DNA of 64,000 bases. Source: Rhizobiaceae bacterium. GTDB taxonomy: Bacteria > Pseudomonadota > Alphaproteobacteria > Rhizobiales > Rhizobiaceae. Positions 8,770 through 19,520 of this stretch are shown here, piece after piece. The DNA lies in the NCBI GenBank assembly GCA_019635775.1, contig JAHBYU010000005.1, forward strand, positions 124,001 through 188,000, written 5' to 3'. The notes under the pieces were generated by a model that was not told the origin of the DNA, ran no database searches, and was given only the letters and a program-made list of their open reading frames with translations. The position numbers and the translations under genes are program-made. The first letter of the stretch is position 1; every line of letters starts with the position of its first letter.

Positions 8770-11565
8770 ATGGCTAGACTTTCCTTGAAGCTCGAAGAGA
8801 TGATCGACGGCGCTGCGCTCAAGCGCAAGCTTGTCGCCCTGTCGCGCAAGGCCGGGACCGACCCGGCGGCGAGGCGGGCCGGCGCACTCGACCTGTTCAA
8901 GGTGGCGCTCGCCACCGGGCACCGGACAGCCGCCGGGATGCTGCGCGAGGATGGCGGCGGAACCGCCTGCGCGAAGCGACTTTCCTACCTGATGGACCAG
9001 ATCATCGAGGCGTTGCACGATTTTGCCGTGAGCGAAGTCGCATCGGGTGAGCCTTCTTCGAAGCAGGCCGCCCGCATGGCGGTCGTTGCGACGGGTGGAT
9101 ATGGCCGAGGGACGCTTGCGCCCGGTTCCGATATCGACCTTCTGTTCCTGCTGCCCTCCCGTCAGACGCCGACTGGCGCGCGGATGGTCGAATACATGCT
9201 CTACATGCTCTGGGACATGGGCCTGAAGGTGGGGCATGCCACCCGCAACATCGACGAATGCATCAGGCAGGCGCGCGCCGACTTCACCATCAGGACATCG
9301 ATTCTGGAAGCGCGGTTCCTCTGTGCCGATCAGGCGCTTTATGACGAGCTGATGGTGCGTTTCGACCGGGAGGTCGTTAAGGATACCGGCGCGGAATATG
9401 TGCAGGCGAAACTCGCCGAACGGGACGAACGCCACACCAAGGCTGGCGATACGCGCTATCTGGTGGAGCCCAACGTCAAGGACGGCAAGGGCGGGCTGCG
9501 CGACCTGCAGACCCTGTTCTGGATAGGCAAGTATTTCTATCGAGTGCGCAGCGCCGACCAGTTGGTGGGCAAGGGAGTGTTCACGCAGTCCGAGCTTAAC
9601 CAGTTCCGCAAGGCAGAGGATTTCCTTTGGGCGGTGCGTTGCCACATGCACTTCCTGACGGGAAAGGCCGAGGAGCGGCTGCATTTCGACATCCAGCGAG
9701 ACATCGCCGAAAGGCTTGGCTACACAAGCCATCCTGGCCTGTCGGCTGTCGAGCGCTTCATGAAGCACTACTTCCTGATGGCAAAAACTGTTGGCGATCT
9801 GACCCGCATCTTCTGCGCCGCTCTCGAGGAGGAGCAGTCGCGGCAGGGGCCGGGGTTCAACAGGATCCTTCATTCGTTCCAGCGCCGCAGGCGAAAGCTC
9901 GCTGGAACGAGCGACTTCATCGTCGACAATCATCGCATCAATGTGGTGGACGAACAGGTCTTCGAACGCGATCCGGTCAACATGCTCAGGCTGTTCTGGT
10001 TTGCAGACAAGCATGGACTTGAATATCACCCCGACGCGCTGAAGCTGATGACGCGCTCGCTCAAGCTGGTGGACCGGAACCTGAGGCGGGACAAGGAAGC
10101 CAACCGCCTCTTCCTCGACGTGCTGACGTCCGATCGCAACCCCGACCTCAATCTGCGGCGCATGAACGAGGCAGGGGTGCTGGGGCGACTGATCCCGGAC
10201 TTCGGCAAAATCGTCGCGATGATGCAGTTCTCCATGTACCACCACTACACCGTGGACGAGCACCTGATCCGCTGCGTCGGCGTGCTGGCGGAAATCGAGC
10301 GAGGCGGTGGCGAAAAGGTCCATCCGCTTTCCCATTCGCTGATGCCCGGCCTGAAGAAGCATCGCGAAATCCTCTATGTCGCTGTCCTGCTGCATGACAT
10401 CGCAAAGGGCCGGCCCGAGGACCATTCGATCGCAGGCGCGCGCATCGCACGGCGCATCTGCCCCCATATGGGCCTGTCGCCGGCTGACACCGAGACAGTC
10501 GCGTGGCTGGTCGAGAACCATCTGGTCATGTCCATGACCGCCCAGACGCGCGACCTGAACGACCGCAAGACGATAGAGGATTTCGCATCGATCGTACAGT
10601 CTGTGGAGCGGCTGAAGCTGCTGCTCGTGCTGACTGTCTGCGACATAAGGGGCGTTGGTCCGGGCGTCTGGAACGGCTGGAAGGGACAGCTGCTGCGCAC
10701 CCTGTACTACGAGACGGAACTTCTGCTGACGGGCGGGTTCTCGGAGGTGACCCGCGCGGAGCGCGCGGCGGGCGCGCGCGCGCAACTTGCCGCCGGGCTT
10801 TCCGACTGGCCGGAGAAGGCGCGGCGCGAATATGTCGGCCTCCATTATGAAAACTACCTCCTGACCGTCGACCTGAAGGACCAGTTGCGCCATGCGGAGT
10901 TCATCCGCGAGGCTGATCTTGCCAAGAAGAAGCTTGCCACGACCGTCAAGACACATGCCTTCGAGGCGGTCACGGAGATCACGGTCCTCGCGCCGGATCA
11001 CCCACGCCTCCTGTCCGTCATTGCGGGCGCGTGCGCGGCGGCGGGCGGCAACATCGTCGATGCGCAGATTTTCACGACCTCCGACGGCAGGGCGCTCGAC
11101 ACCATTCTGATCAGCCGCGAATTCGACCGTGACGAGGACGAGCGCCGGCGCGCCGAGCGCGTCGGCAAGCTGATCGAGGACGTGCTGTCCGGAAAGGTGT
11201 GGTTGCCCGAGATGATCGCACGCCGCACCAAGCCCAAGCGGGGCCAGAAGGCATTCCGGATCGAACCGCGTGCGGACATCGGCAATTCGCTGTCGAACCG
11301 CTTCTCCGTCATCGAGGTGGAGGGTCTGGACCGACCCGGACTTCTCTCCGAGATCACCGGGGCGCTTTCGGACCTGTCGCTGGACATCGCCTCCGCGCAC
11401 ATCACGACGTTCGGCGAAAAGGTGATCGACACGTTCTACGTAACAGACCTGACCGGGGCCAAGATCGAGAACCCCACGCGGCAGGAAGCGGTTAGGAAGC
11501 GCCTGATCGCGACGCTTGAGACCGGTTCGGTTGAGCGTTCTAAACCGAAGGCAGCGGCGGAATAG
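8770..11565 (+). CDS. glnD: PII uridylyltransferase / uridylyl-removing enzyme
   Basis: 931 aa, the usual length. The nucleotidyltransferase motif GYGRG...GSDIDLL is at about 107-125 (D121, D123 metal ligands); the HD domain has [14 protein letters not shown] (H542, D543); two ACT domains start near 738 and 845 and sense glutamine. The enzyme modifies PII proteins and so couples nitrogen status to gene and enzyme control. The start at 8770 is the only suitable one, because upstream ATGs run into an in-frame TAG. murJ follows after 10 bp, an arrangement usual in Hyphomicrobiales. Confidence 0.97.
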   Translation: MARLSLKLEEMIDGAALKRKLVALSRKAGTDPAARRAGALDLFKVALATGHRTAAGMLREDGGGTACAKRLSYLMDQIIEALHDFAVSEVASGEPSSKQAARMAVVATGGYGRGTLAPGSDIDLLFLLPSRQTPTGARMVEYMLYMLWDMGLKVGHATRNIDECIRQARADFTIRTSILEARFLCADQALYDELMVRFDREVVKDTGAEYVQAKLAERDERHTKAGDTRYLVEPNVKDGKGGLRDLQTLFWIGKYFYRVRSADQLVGKGVFTQSELNQFRKAEDFLWAVRCHMHFLTGKAEERLHFDIQRDIAERLGYTSHPGLSAVERFMKHYFLMAKTVGDLTRIFCAALEEEQSRQGPGFNRILHSFQRRRRKLAGTSDFIVDNHRINVVDEQVFERDPVNMLRLFWFADKHGLEYHPDALKLMTRSLKLVDRNLRRDKEANRLFLDVLTSDRNPDLNLRRMNEAGVLGRLIPDFGKIVAMMQFSMYHHYTVDEHLIRCVGVLAEIERGGGEKVHPLSHSLMPGLKKHREILYVAVLLHDIAKGRPEDHSIAGARIARRICPHMGLSPADTETVAWLVENHLVMSMTAQTRDLNDRKTIEDFASIVQSVERLKLLLVLTVCDIRGVGPGVWNGWKGQLLRTLYYETELLLTGGFSEVTRAERAAGARAQLAAGLSDWPEKARREYVGLHYENYLLTVDLKDQLRHAEFIREADLAKKKLATTVKTHAFEAVTEITVLAPDHPRLLSVIAGACAAAGGNIVDAQIFTTSDGRALDTILISREFDRDEDERRRAERVGKLIEDVLSGKVWLPEMIARRTKPKRGQKAFRIEPRADIGNSLSNRFSVIEVEGLDRPGLLSEITGALSDLSLDIASAHITTFGEKVIDTFYVTDLTGAKIENPTRQEAVRKRLIATLETGSVERSKPKAAAE

Positions 11566-11575
11566 GCATTCAGGC

Positions 11576-13171
11576 ATGAGCCTCGTCAGGAAATTCGCCA
11601 CTGTTGGCTCGGGAACGATGCTGAGTCGTCTTTTCGGCTTCGCGCGAGAGATGATGATGGCTGCTGCGCTCGGCACCGGTCCGGTTGCCGAAGCCTTCTA
11701 TGCGGCGTTCCAGTTCCCCAACACCTTCCGCCGGCTCTTTGCCGAGGGCGCGTTCAACGCCGCCTTCGTGCCGCTCTTCGCCAAGGAGATAGAGGCGGGC
11801 GGGCTGGAAGGCGCCAAGAAATTCTCAGAGGAGGTGTTCGGCGTCCTCTTCACCGTCCTTCTGTTCCTGACGATCGCGATGGAACTGGCCATGCCTTTTG
11901 TCATCCGCTACGCCATTGCGCCGGGCTTTGCGGACGATCCGGACAAGCTTCTGCTGACGACGGAACTGGCCTCGATCATGTTCCCGTACCTGATCTGCAT
12001 GTCGCTGGGGGCGATGATGGCCGGCATGCTGAATTCGCTGCACCGCTATTTCGCTGCGGCGATAGCGCCGGTGTTCCTCAACATCATCCTGGTGAGCATC
12101 CTCGTTGTGGCATGGTACGGCGGCTACGACGGCCGGGAAGTCGGGCTAGCACTCGGCTGGGGCGTGCTGGCCGCCGGGCTCGTCCAACTCGGGATAGTCT
12201 TCTTCGCGGTTCGCCGGGCGGGCGTATCAATCGGTTTCAGGCGCCCGCGCCTGACCCGCAATGTCAGACGGCTCCTCTGGCTGGCGCTTCCAGCCGCCAT
12301 TACCGGTGGCATCACGCAGATCAATACACTGGTCGGCACGGCAATCGCATCGGGTCAGGCCGGCGCTGTGCCGGCGCTCAATCTTGCAGATCGTGTCTAT
12401 CAACTGCCGCTCGGCGTCGTGGGCGTGGCCGTGGGCGTAGTGCTGCTGCCCGAACTGGCGCGCGCGCTGAAGGCGGGTCATCTTGTTGATGCGTCGAACC
12501 TGCAGAACCGCTCCGTCGAGTTCACGTTGTTCCTGACCTTGCCGGCGGCGGCGGCCCTGCTGACCATGTCGGAACCTATCGTGCGCGTTCTTTACGAGCG
12601 AGGCGCTTTCACGCCGGAGGATACGATGCTTGTTGCGGAGGTGCTGGCAATCTTCGGCATCGGACTACCGGCCTTCGTGCTGATCAAGGCGTTCATGCCG
12701 GGATATTTTGCGCGCGAGGACACCAGGACCCCGATGATCTTTGCGGCCATCTCCGTGGCGTTGAACATTGCGATTGCGCTGTGGCTCTTTCCGTCGATGG
12801 GCGCACCAGGCATCGCCACCGCCTCGGCCATCGCAGGCTGGGTCAACGCCGCCATGCTGCTTGGCGTGCTGATCTGGCGCGGACACTGGGGCACGGATGC
12901 CGGCCTGATAAGGCGGGCACCGAGACTGGTTGTCGCCTCGGCGCTGATGGCGGCTGCCATCTGGTTCGCTGTCGATTATTTCGAGCCGCAGCTTGCATCC
13001 GCCTCGCCGATCCACACGCAGGCGCTGGCGCTCGGCATAGTGGTGCTTGGAGCGATGGCCCTCTATTTTGCCGCGGCCTTCGCGCTGGGCGGGGCCGACA
13101 TGGGCATGATTCGCAGGAACATTAGGCGCAAGGGAACGCCGGCCCCGACCGCGCCAAACTATCCCGAATAG
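11576..13171 (+). CDS. murJ: lipid II flippase MurJ
   Basis: 531 aa with about 14 hydrophobic segments. The N-terminal KFATVGSGTMLSRLFGFAREMMMA matches the MviN/MurJ family start, and conserved Arg residues of the central cavity (for example in NTFRRLFAEGAFNAAFVP) are present. It flips lipid II across the inner membrane for peptidoglycan synthesis. It begins 10 bp after glnD stops, so the two are probably co-transcribed. The ATG 11576 was chosen over upstream in-frame codons, which lie inside glnD. Confidence 0.95.
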   Translation: MSLVRKFATVGSGTMLSRLFGFAREMMMAAALGTGPVAEAFYAAFQFPNTFRRLFAEGAFNAAFVPLFAKEIEAGGLEGAKKFSEEVFGVLFTVLLFLTIAMELAMPFVIRYAIAPGFADDPDKLLLTTELASIMFPYLICMSLGAMMAGMLNSLHRYFAAAIAPVFLNIILVSILVVAWYGGYDGREVGLALGWGVLAAGLVQLGIVFFAVRRAGVSIGFRRPRLTRNVRRLLWLALPAAITGGITQINTLVGTAIASGQAGAVPALNLADRVYQLPLGVVGVAVGVVLLPELARALKAGHLVDASNLQNRSVEFTLFLTLPAAAALLTMSEPIVRVLYERGAFTPEDTMLVAEVLAIFGIGLPAFVLIKAFMPGYFAREDTRTPMIFAAISVALNIAIALWLFPSMGAPGIATASAIAGWVNAAMLLGVLIWRGHWGTDAGLIRRAPRLVVASALMAAAIWFAVDYFEPQLASASPIHTQALALGIVVLGAMALYFAAAFALGGADMGMIRRNIRRKGTPAPTAPNYPE

Positions 13172-13223
13172 ACGTTTCGTTCGAAGCAAGGCAGCGTGGA
13201 CGCCGCGTCACCCTGGTCGCGGC

Positions 13224-14435
13224 CTAAAATCCGTCAAACCAGATTTTCCAGTCGACGGCGGCCTTGGCATACGTTCCGCGATGGCTCGTCGCACCTGTCG
13301 ATATGGCCTCTACCTTGGTGTTACCGCTGCCCATCGCATGCTGGTAGAACATGGCGATCTGACCGATGCCGACCGGGATCGCCTCGTCGGTTTCGCCATA
13401 ATAGTTGCGAACAGGCGAGCCGATGACCCATCGGTACGCCTGCGCCGTCGCGATCAACCTGCCGAAGGCGGACTGCCCGAAGAACTTTGTGTCGAAATAT
13501 TCGGGGCGGATAAGCTTGCGCAGATCAACCGGAATGGTGGTCACGTCCGTGGGGACACGCTCATAGGCCTTCTTGGCGGTCTCATAGTGTTCCTCCACGA
13601 ACAGGCTGCGCGCCAGCCCCGGTATTCCGTAATAGTGCTCGTAGGAAAACGCGGACAGGATCATGACGCTGTTGATCCACGAGGCGTCGATCTTGCGGGG
13701 GAATGCAAGGAAACCCTCCATGAGGGGAAAGAGATCAAGCGGCGCGCTGGCGGTGGCGGTCGCTGCAACGGGCACGCCTGCCTGCTCCAGCCTTTCCAGC
13801 ATCGCCATCGTCACGAAGCCACCCTGTGACCAGCCGGAGAGGAACAGCTTTGTGTCCTCGATACCCATGTGGTCGAGGACAGCGCGTGCGGCCATCAGCA
13901 TGTCGAACGTCGCCTGCTGGTGGCTGCCCTTGACGAGATAGCCCTCCGGCTCCGTGGATATGCCCATCCCGAAATAGTCCGAGCCCGTCACGACATAGCC
14001 CTGCCCGGCGAACAGGGCGATCATGAGCTGCGTTTCAGGCGACTGATCGGGGTAGGAGGGCACCTGCTGTTTTCCGTAGACCGTCCCATGCTGGTAGGAA
14101 AGCATCGGGAAGGCCTTCTCGTCGGTGTCGGGCACGGCGACAAGTCCGGACGCGACGATAGGGCGATTGGATTGCTCGGGAACCACCGACCCGTAGGTGA
14201 CGCGATAGAGGTTCACCGCATTCCTGGCCCGCGGATAGACCACGTCGATGCCGGCGAACTCCGGAAAATCCTTCGACAGGATCTGGTCCAGCCTGTCGAC
14301 TTCCCATCTTGCGATGAATTCGTAGCGGACCCCGGACGACGCGGATATCGGCCCCGCTTTGTCCTGGGCGCTTGCGGGGGTGATGCCGAACACCAGCACG
14401 AGACAGGCAAGGACGAACCCGTTCAGAACTTTCAT
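13224..14435 (-). CDS. secreted alpha/beta hydrolase (secretory lipase family)
   Basis: 403 aa with a clean Sec signal peptide (hydrophobic core to about residue 20, ASA cleavage). The nucleophile elbow GWSQGG in [17 protein letters not shown] is at about residues 196-201. An Asp in [12 protein letters not shown] and a late His ([10 protein letters not shown]) can complete the triad. The length and pattern fit the secretory lipase/LIP family that includes fungal lipases and bacterial esterases. It lies on the opposite strand between murJ and trpS, which are otherwise adjacent in many relatives, so it may be an insertion into the housekeeping block. Confidence 0.8.
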   Translation of the reverse strand: MKVLNGFVLACLVLVFGITPASAQDKAGPISASSGVRYEFIARWEVDRLDQILSKDFPEFAGIDVVYPRARNAVNLYRVTYGSVVPEQSNRPIVASGLVAVPDTDEKAFPMLSYQHGTVYGKQQVPSYPDQSPETQLMIALFAGQGYVVTGSDYFGMGISTEPEGYLVKGSHQQATFDMLMAARAVLDHMGIEDTKLFLSGWSQGGFVTMAMLERLEQAGVPVAATATASAPLDLFPLMEGFLAFPRKIDASWINSVMILSAFSYEHYYGIPGLARSLFVEEHYETAKKAYERVPTDVTTIPVDLRKLIRPEYFDTKFFGQSAFGRLIATAQAYRWVIGSPVRNYYGETDEAIPVGIGQIAMFYQHAMGSGNTKVEAISTGATSHRGTYAKAAVDWKIWFDGF

Positions 14436-14627
14436 GGCTCTCTCTTTTCAGTGCAGGAGGCATACGCTGGCATTCTTGCTAGCGCACGGTCGATAACGTT
14501 GCGTTACCGGACGCCAGCGCGCCGAAACACCAGCGTCTTGAACATATCGTCGCTGTCGTTCATAAGCGCGCGTCCGCAAGGACTCTCGCCGCGCGCGAGA
14601 CGGCCGTCCACAAGCCCTGGGGGAAAA

Positions 14628-15695
14628 ATGTCTGGCTTCAAGCAGCTCGTGTTTTCCGGTGTGCAGCCGACCGGAAACCTTCATCTCGGCAATTATCTCG
14701 GTGCAATCAAGAAGTTCGTCGCGCTGCAGGAGAGCAACGATTGCATTTATTGCGTCGTCGACCTGCATTCGCTGACTGCGCAACTTGTCCACGACGACCT
14801 CGTTGCGCAGACGCGTTCAATCACTGCTGCGTTCCTCGCTTCCGGCATCGATCCGAAGAAACATATCGTCTTCAACCAGAGCCGCGTCATGCAGCACGCA
14901 GAGCTTGCCTGGATATTCAACTGCGTTGCCCGCATCGGCTGGATGAACCGCATGACGCAGTTCAAGGACAAGGCCGGAAAGGACCGCGAGAATGCCTCGC
15001 TTGGCCTGCTCGCCTATCCGAGCCTGATGGCGGCCGACATCCTCGTTTACCGCGCCACCCATGTCCCCGTTGGCGACGATCAGAAGCAGCATCTGGAATT
15101 GACGCGCGACATCGCCCAGAAGTTCAACAACGACTTCTCCGCGCGCATCGCATCGCTCGGCGTCGGGGTCCCGATGCAGATCGGTGATGAGACCGTGAAC
15201 GGCTTCTTCCCGATCACCGAGCCGGTGATCGGCGGTCCTGCCGCGCGTATCATGAGCCTGCGCGATGGCTCCAAGAAGATGTCGAAGTCCGATCCGTCCG
15301 ACCTGTCCCGCATCAACCTGACTGACGATGCCGACACGATCTCGAAGAAGATCAGGAAGGCGAAAACCGATCCGGACGCACTGCCGGGCGAGGTGGCGGG
15401 CCTCGAAGGACGGCCGGAGGCGGAAAACCTTGTCGGGATCTACGCGGGGTTGGCCGACATGACCAAGGAAGCGGTTCTCGCCGAGTTCGGTGGCAGGCAG
15501 TTTTCAGATTTCAAGCCGGCGTTGGCCGATCTTGCGGTGGAGAAGCTGGCCCCTGTGGCCGGCGAGATGCGCCGTATCTCTGCCGATACGGCCTATATCG
15601 ACGCCGTCCTTCGCGACGGTGGCGAAAGAGCCGGCACCAAGGCCGAAGCCACCATGAAGACGGTGCGCGAGATCATCGGCCTGTTGGACAACTGA
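14628..15695 (+). CDS. trpS: tryptophanyl-tRNA synthetase
   Basis: 355 aa, class I synthetase. HIGH-type motif HLGN at 19-22 and KMSKS at 217-221. It charges tRNA-Trp. The ATG at 14628 follows a GGGGGA ribosome binding site, and the protein starts [20 protein letters not shown] as expected for the family, although the frame stays open far upstream. A universal stress gene follows after 149 bp. Confidence 0.97.
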   Translation: MSGFKQLVFSGVQPTGNLHLGNYLGAIKKFVALQESNDCIYCVVDLHSLTAQLVHDDLVAQTRSITAAFLASGIDPKKHIVFNQSRVMQHAELAWIFNCVARIGWMNRMTQFKDKAGKDRENASLGLLAYPSLMAADILVYRATHVPVGDDQKQHLELTRDIAQKFNNDFSARIASLGVGVPMQIGDETVNGFFPITEPVIGGPAARIMSLRDGSKKMSKSDPSDLSRINLTDDADTISKKIRKAKTDPDALPGEVAGLEGRPEAENLVGIYAGLADMTKEAVLAEFGGRQFSDFKPALADLAVEKLAPVAGEMRRISADTAYIDAVLRDGGERAGTKAEATMKTVREIIGLLDN

Positions 15696-15844
15696 CCAGA
15701 CGGGTGGCATCACCCTACGTTACGTCAGGCGGGGTCGGCTTGTCGGCGATGGCCGCCAATGGCAGATTGGCGAAGAGGCATCGGTCGGCGCGAACCCGGC
15801 AAGGGGTCACGCCCGACCGATCACGCGATTCGAGGGAGTAGTCC

Positions 15845-16336
15845 ATGGTCTCAAAACGTCTGAGCCGTGAGGCCGGACATCGCCGGAAATTCCTGGCGAT
15901 CATTGACGAGACGCCGGAATGCGAAAGGGCCGTCGCATACGCGTCCAAGCGGGCGCGCAGCACAGGCGGCGTGCTGGTGCTTCTCTACGTGATCGAACCC
16001 GGCGATTTCCAGCATTGGCTGGGCGTCGAAAAGATCATGCGCGACGAGGCCATGCAGGCTGCCGGCGCGGCTCTCGATGCGCAGGCCAGCAAGGTGCGCG
16101 AGACGGTTGGCATAGAGCCCGAACTGGTCGTGCGGGAAGGCAAGCCCGTTGACGAAATCCACAAGCTTATCGAGGAAGACCAGGATATAGCGATCCTGGT
16201 GCTGGCTGCGGGCGCCGCCAAGGAGGGCCCTGGTCCGCTCGTGTCATCGGTCGCCGGAAAGGGAGCGGCCTTCCCGATTCCCGTTACAGTCGTGCCGCAA
16301 AACCTCTCCGACGAGGATATAGACAGCATTTCCTGA
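15845..16336 (+). CDS. universal stress protein (UspA family)
   Basis: 163 aa, preceded by RBS GAGGGAG. A single Usp fold: N-terminal KFLAIIDETPECERAVAYA, central alpha/beta part, and a C-terminal segment with VLAAGAAKEGPGPLVSSVAGKGA, which is a degenerate form of the G-2x-G-9x-G(S/T) ATP-binding motif. Its place between trpS and nfuA is common in Hyphomicrobiales. Specific role unknown. Confidence 0.9.
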   Translation: MVSKRLSREAGHRRKFLAIIDETPECERAVAYASKRARSTGGVLVLLYVIEPGDFQHWLGVEKIMRDEAMQAAGAALDAQASKVRETVGIEPELVVREGKPVDEIHKLIEEDQDIAILVLAAGAAKEGPGPLVSSVAGKGAAFPIPVTVVPQNLSDEDIDSIS

Positions 16337-16375
16337 CGCAGGCCCTGCGTTCGGAAAATCCGTTTCGCCGGATGC

Positions 16376-16397
16376 CAAAAGTCGCTATCGGCTTTTG
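16376..16397 (+). terminator. weak hairpin between usp and nfuA
   Basis: CAAAAGTCG (16376-16384), loop CTAT, CGGCTTTTG (16389-16397), nine pairs with one G-U. The U-rich part lies in the stem and no separate U-tract follows, so termination would be weak. It may still shape the 5' leader of nfuA. Confidence 0.35.
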
Positions 16398-16475
16398 CTT
16401 GAACGGAAGCGCAAACAGGCCTATTTTAGAACCATTCCAAAGAAAGGCGGCTTTCGGGCCGCTACGGAGAAAGCC

Positions 16476-17054
16476 ATGTTTATCCAGACCGAGGCGACCC
16501 CCAATCCGGCGACCCTGAAGTTCCTGCCGGGCAAGGAAGTGCTGATCGACGGTACTGCGGACTTCCGCGACGCGGAAAGTGCCGCTGCTGCCTCGCCTCT
16601 TGCAGGCAAGCTGTTCTCCATTCCCGGCGTCACCGGGGTGTTCTTCGGCTACGATTTCGTAACGGTAACCAAGAACGACAGCCTAGAGTGGCAGCATCTG
16701 AAGCCGGCCATCCTCGGCGCCATCATGGAGCATTTCATGTCGGGTGTTCCGGTCATGTCCGATGGCGGACAGGCGACCGCCGACCGCGCCGACCAGGACG
16801 GCGAGTTTTACGACAAGGCCGACGAGGAGATCGTCATCACGATCAAGGAGTTGCTGGATACGCGCGTGCGCCCGGCCGTCGCGCAGGATGGCGGCGACAT
16901 CACCTTCCGGGGCTATGAGAACGGAACGGTTTTCCTGAACATGAAGGGCTCCTGCGCAGGCTGCCCCTCATCCACGGCGACGCTGAAGCATGGTATCCAG
17001 AACCTGCTTCGCCATTTCGTGCCCGAAGTGCAGCAGGTCGAACAGATCGCCTGA
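16476..17054 (+). CDS. NifU-like Fe-S scaffold/carrier protein (Nfu)
   Basis: 192 aa from ATG 16476. The N-terminal Nfu_N domain (about 1-88; starts MFIQTEATPNPATLKFLPG) is followed by a C-terminal NifU domain (about 110-185) with C160-x2-C163, the cluster-binding pair. It carries [4Fe-4S] clusters to target proteins. This is the common alphaproteobacterial Nfu form. A longer reading from 16395 is possible but lacks the family start. Confidence 0.93.
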   Translation: MFIQTEATPNPATLKFLPGKEVLIDGTADFRDAESAAAASPLAGKLFSIPGVTGVFFGYDFVTVTKNDSLEWQHLKPAILGAIMEHFMSGVPVMSDGGQATADRADQDGEFYDKADEEIVITIKELLDTRVRPAVAQDGGDITFRGYENGTVFLNMKGSCAGCPSSTATLKHGIQNLLRHFVPEVQQVEQIA

Positions 17055-17089
17055 GCCATCCGGCCGTCGCCTCCAGTTGACCCGACCGG

Positions 17090-17530
17090 CTACTCGGTCG
17101 GGCTGGTCGCGTAGATCCATACAGGTGTCTTGTACTGGTCGATCAGCGCCTTGGCTTCCTTGGGGCCATCGGCCTTTATGCCGAGCCAGCCAGGGAAAGA
17201 CGCGCTGTTGGGCGGCTTCGGCCGCATAGAGGCCTCAATGAGCGTCTTCAGCTCCTGAGCGTCCACACGGCTTTGCTCGGTGTCCAGCTTGATCGCGGCC
17301 GCGCTGGCCACGGCGGCCTGCAACTGGGTTTCAAGCCGGATGTTGGCGGCCTGCAGCTGCGCGTATTTCTCCGCGAGACTCATGTTCTGGTAGTAAAGGA
17401 ATCCCAGCACGGCGATCGAGATGAACACCGCAATGGTGAACACCCTGGCCTGAACCGCAAGCTGGGACCGTACGCCGGCTATGTAGTGCGCAATCTCGCT
17501 ACGCGTCTCGAACCGTTCGCTCATATTCAT
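17090..17530 (-). CDS. single-pass membrane protein with coiled coil
   Basis: 146 aa. A cytoplasmic N-terminus (with MNMSERFETRSEIAHYI) leads into one TM helix (about residues 33-50) and then a helical stretch rich in Gln, Leu and Glu (about 55-105) that looks coiled coil, ending in a small C-terminal part with two Trp and a Pro-Gly turn. No family recognised. It is convergent with nfuA. Confidence 0.6.
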   Translation of the reverse strand: MNMSERFETRSEIAHYIAGVRSQLAVQARVFTIAVFISIAVLGFLYYQNMSLAEKYAQLQAANIRLETQLQAAVASAAAIKLDTEQSRVDAQELKTLIEASMRPKPPNSASFPGWLGIKADGPKEAKALIDQYKTPVWIYATSPTE

Positions 17531-17723
17531 GCCAACCCCTTAATTCCGTGAGGAAAAACGTCATCGACCGCAGGCGGAATGCCGCCACGCCTCATCCCTC
17601 GATCAGCGTGCTGTCAGAGTGCCGCCTCTGAGCGCGGGACGCATCTCCGGTTACCTCGTCTGACAAATCGGGATCAGTCTCGCGCGTTTTCAGGTTAGGC
17701 CTTCACGCCGGGGCAGACAACAA

Positions 17724-17749
17724 AAAACCGGGCCCCCCGACCCGGTTTT
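17724..17749 (-). terminator. intrinsic terminator after the lipoprotein L,D-transpeptidase gene
   Basis: Perfect 9-bp stem AAAACCGGG / CCCGGTTTT around an 8-nt loop. Read on the minus strand the stem is followed by further T residues (complement of 17722-17727), so it is a good rho-independent terminator for the gene ending at 17810. Confidence 0.85.
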
Positions 17750-17809
17750 CTGTCTGGGACCACCCAATGTTGCCGAGACGGTCCGCGGATAATTCTTGAA
17801 GTCGGCTGT

Positions 17810-18433
17810 CTATTTGACGATCACCTTCGCACCGACGCTGGCGCGGTTGTAGAGATCGATCACATCCTGATTCAGCATGCGGATGCAGCCTGACGACATG
17901 GCCTTGCCGATGGACCACCATTCCGGCGTACCATGCAGGCGATATCCCGTGTCGCCACCCTTGTTGTACAGATACATGGCGCGCGCACCGAGAGCGTTCT
18001 GCGGGCCGCCAGGCATGCCGCCGCGCCATTTGGCGAGGTCCGGCCGACGCTTGATCATCGCCGGCGGCGGTGTCCAGACAGGCCATTCGCGCTTCATGGC
18101 GATGCGCGAAGTGCCTTTCCACTCGAAGCCTTCCTTGCCGACGCCGATGCCGTAGCGCATCGCCTTGCCGCCGCCCATCACGTAGTACAGATACTTTTCC
18201 TTTGTATCGACGACGATGGTGCCGGGCTTCTCCGCGGTATCGTACCGGACCTGCTGGCGACGGTATTTGCTGGGCACCTTCGAGATCGGGATCGCAGGTA
18301 CCCTGTAGCCCGCGTCAGTCCGCGCGCCATAGTCAGCGAAAGTGACCATGCCGCCTACGCCATCGGTAGAGCAGCCAGCAAGCGCGGTCGTCAGCGCCAG
18401 AGCGGCGGCGATGATCATAGACTTCATGGTCAT
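17810..18433 (-). CDS. L,D-transpeptidase lipoprotein (YkuD family)
   Basis: 207 aa; ATG 18433 or the ATG two codons later. Signal peptide II with lipobox ALAGC (Cys21). The YkuD domain covers about 70-207: H167 in YRLHGTPEWW and SSGCIRM with catalytic Cys183. Predicted to act in the periplasm, anchored to a membrane, on peptidoglycan tetrapeptide stems or on lipoprotein attachment. Second enzyme of this family in the window. Monocistronic, with an intrinsic terminator 60 bp downstream. Confidence 0.9.
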   Translation of the reverse strand: MTMKSMIIAAALALTTALAGCSTDGVGGMVTFADYGARTDAGYRVPAIPISKVPSKYRRQQVRYDTAEKPGTIVVDTKEKYLYYVMGGGKAMRYGIGVGKEGFEWKGTSRIAMKREWPVWTPPPAMIKRRPDLAKWRGGMPGGPQNALGARAMYLYNKGGDTGYRLHGTPEWWSIGKAMSSGCIRMLNQDVIDLYNRASVGAKVIVK

Positions 18434-18664
18434 GCTTGTGGTTGTCCCCCAATCAGGAAGGCGGTGCCCGATTCGGGCCTCATTTCCGCCATTCTTAGGT
18501 TGGGCAGCCTTTGTCTGCCAAGCACGGAATTCCCATATGGCGGAGATGACGCCAAGTAACCTGTCCGCTATGGCATTTTGGCAACAGGTGTCACGAGATT
18601 GTGAAACGAAATCAATGGCCGCTGCTCAAGAATGTGGGTTGCGGGGCAAGTCGAGGAGCTGACG

Positions 18665-19066
18665 ATGAATGTCGGTACCGCGGCCCGTCGATCCGGGCTG
18701 CCAGCGAAGACGATACGCTATTACGAGGATATCGGGTTGATCAGTCCAGCCCGCGCTGCCAACGGCTATCGGGACTATGCGGACGAGGATATCCATCGCC
18801 TGTCATTCCTGCGCCGCGCGCGGGGTCTGGGCTTTTCCATCGAGGACTGCAGGCAACTCATGGCGCTCTATCGTGACAAGGCCAGGGCCAGCCACGACGT
18901 GCGCGAGATCGCCCTGAACCACATCGATGCCATCGAGGAAAAGGTGCGCGAACTGCAAGGCATGCGGGCGACCCTGCAAAAACTCGTCCATGCCTGCCAT
19001 GGCGACAACCGGCCCGATTGTCCGATTTTAGACGACATGGCGGGAAAGCCGGTGGCTGGGGCCTGA
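18665..19066 (+). CDS. hmrR: copper-type MerR regulator (CueR/HmrR)
   Basis: 133 aa from ATG 18665. N-terminal winged-helix (residues 1-70, TIRYYEDIGLI), dimerisation helix, then the metal loop C111-x7-C119, the CueR pattern for monovalent copper, silver or gold. S76 matches the Ser of monovalent-metal MerR proteins (a Cys there would suggest a divalent metal). It would activate a copper exporter or oxidase by untwisting a long-spacer promoter; no such gene is next to it. The next gene is a small glycine-zipper lipoprotein. Confidence 0.85.
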   Translation: MNVGTAARRSGLPAKTIRYYEDIGLISPARAANGYRDYADEDIHRLSFLRRARGLGFSIEDCRQLMALYRDKARASHDVREIALNHIDAIEEKVRELQGMRATLQKLVHACHGDNRPDCPILDDMAGKPVAGA

Positions 19067-19164
19067 TCGGCCACAGACCTGTCCAGATTCTCCGTCGCCG
19101 GAAAGCGGTTGTTAACCGTGAGGCGCGAGTCTCGGGGTCACCCAGACCTGCATGGAGAAACCAG

Positions 19165-19368
19165 ATGACCCGTATCGTGGCCGTATCGCTTGTTGCACTG
19201 ATGGTTGCCGGCTGCGGATCGACCAAGGCGACACGCACCGCAAGCGGCGCCGTGATCGGAGCCGGCACTGGAGCGGTCGCCGGCGCGGCCATCGCAGGAA
19301 CGCCCGGCGCAGTCGTGGGAGGGCTCGGCGGCGCGGCTGCGGGCGCGATCATCGGTTCACAAAACTAG
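19165..19368 (+). CDS. small glycine-zipper lipoprotein
   Basis: 67 aa. Lipoprotein signal with VAGCG lipobox (Cys17), then an Ala/Gly-rich segment with repeated small-residue steps (GAVIGAGTGAVAGAAIAG...), typical of the glycine-zipper outer-membrane lipoproteins such as the SlyB/OsmB type. It is 98 bp behind the CueR-like gene in the same direction and could be its target or simply a neighbour. Confidence 0.7.
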   Translation: MTRIVAVSLVALMVAGCGSTKATRTASGAVIGAGTGAVAGAAIAGTPGAVVGGLGGAAAGAIIGSQN

Positions 19369-19485
19369 GACGTCTGTCGACATGCGCGTTGACAGCGGCT
19401 GCCAAGGCGATTTGGCCGTCAGGCACCATTTCGAGCACTGTCTGTCCGAATGGCCGACGTGATATCAGGAAGTGGCTGACAACGA

Positions 19486-19500
19486 GTTCAAATCGTGAAC
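19486..19500 (+). promoter_or_regulatory. LexA-like site upstream of mmcB
   Basis: GTTC-N7-GAAC (19486-19500), 21 bp before the mmcB start. Alphaproteobacterial LexA boxes are usually the direct repeat GTTC-N7-GTTC; here the second half is inverted, so the match is only partial. mmcB is SOS-induced in Caulobacter, which makes the site worth noting. Confidence 0.3.
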
Positions 19501-19520
19501 AAAAACTGGCATGGTAAGCG

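Noticed and set aside
8599-11676. Very long open frame on the minus strand opposite glnD
   Set aside because: It is an antisense shadow: glnD has a full set of family motifs and codon usage fits the plus strand, while the antisense protein has no recognisable domain.
16395-16475. Extended N-terminus for the Nfu protein
   Set aside because: The family starts at MFIQTEATPNP; the extra residues are basic and overlap a hairpin.
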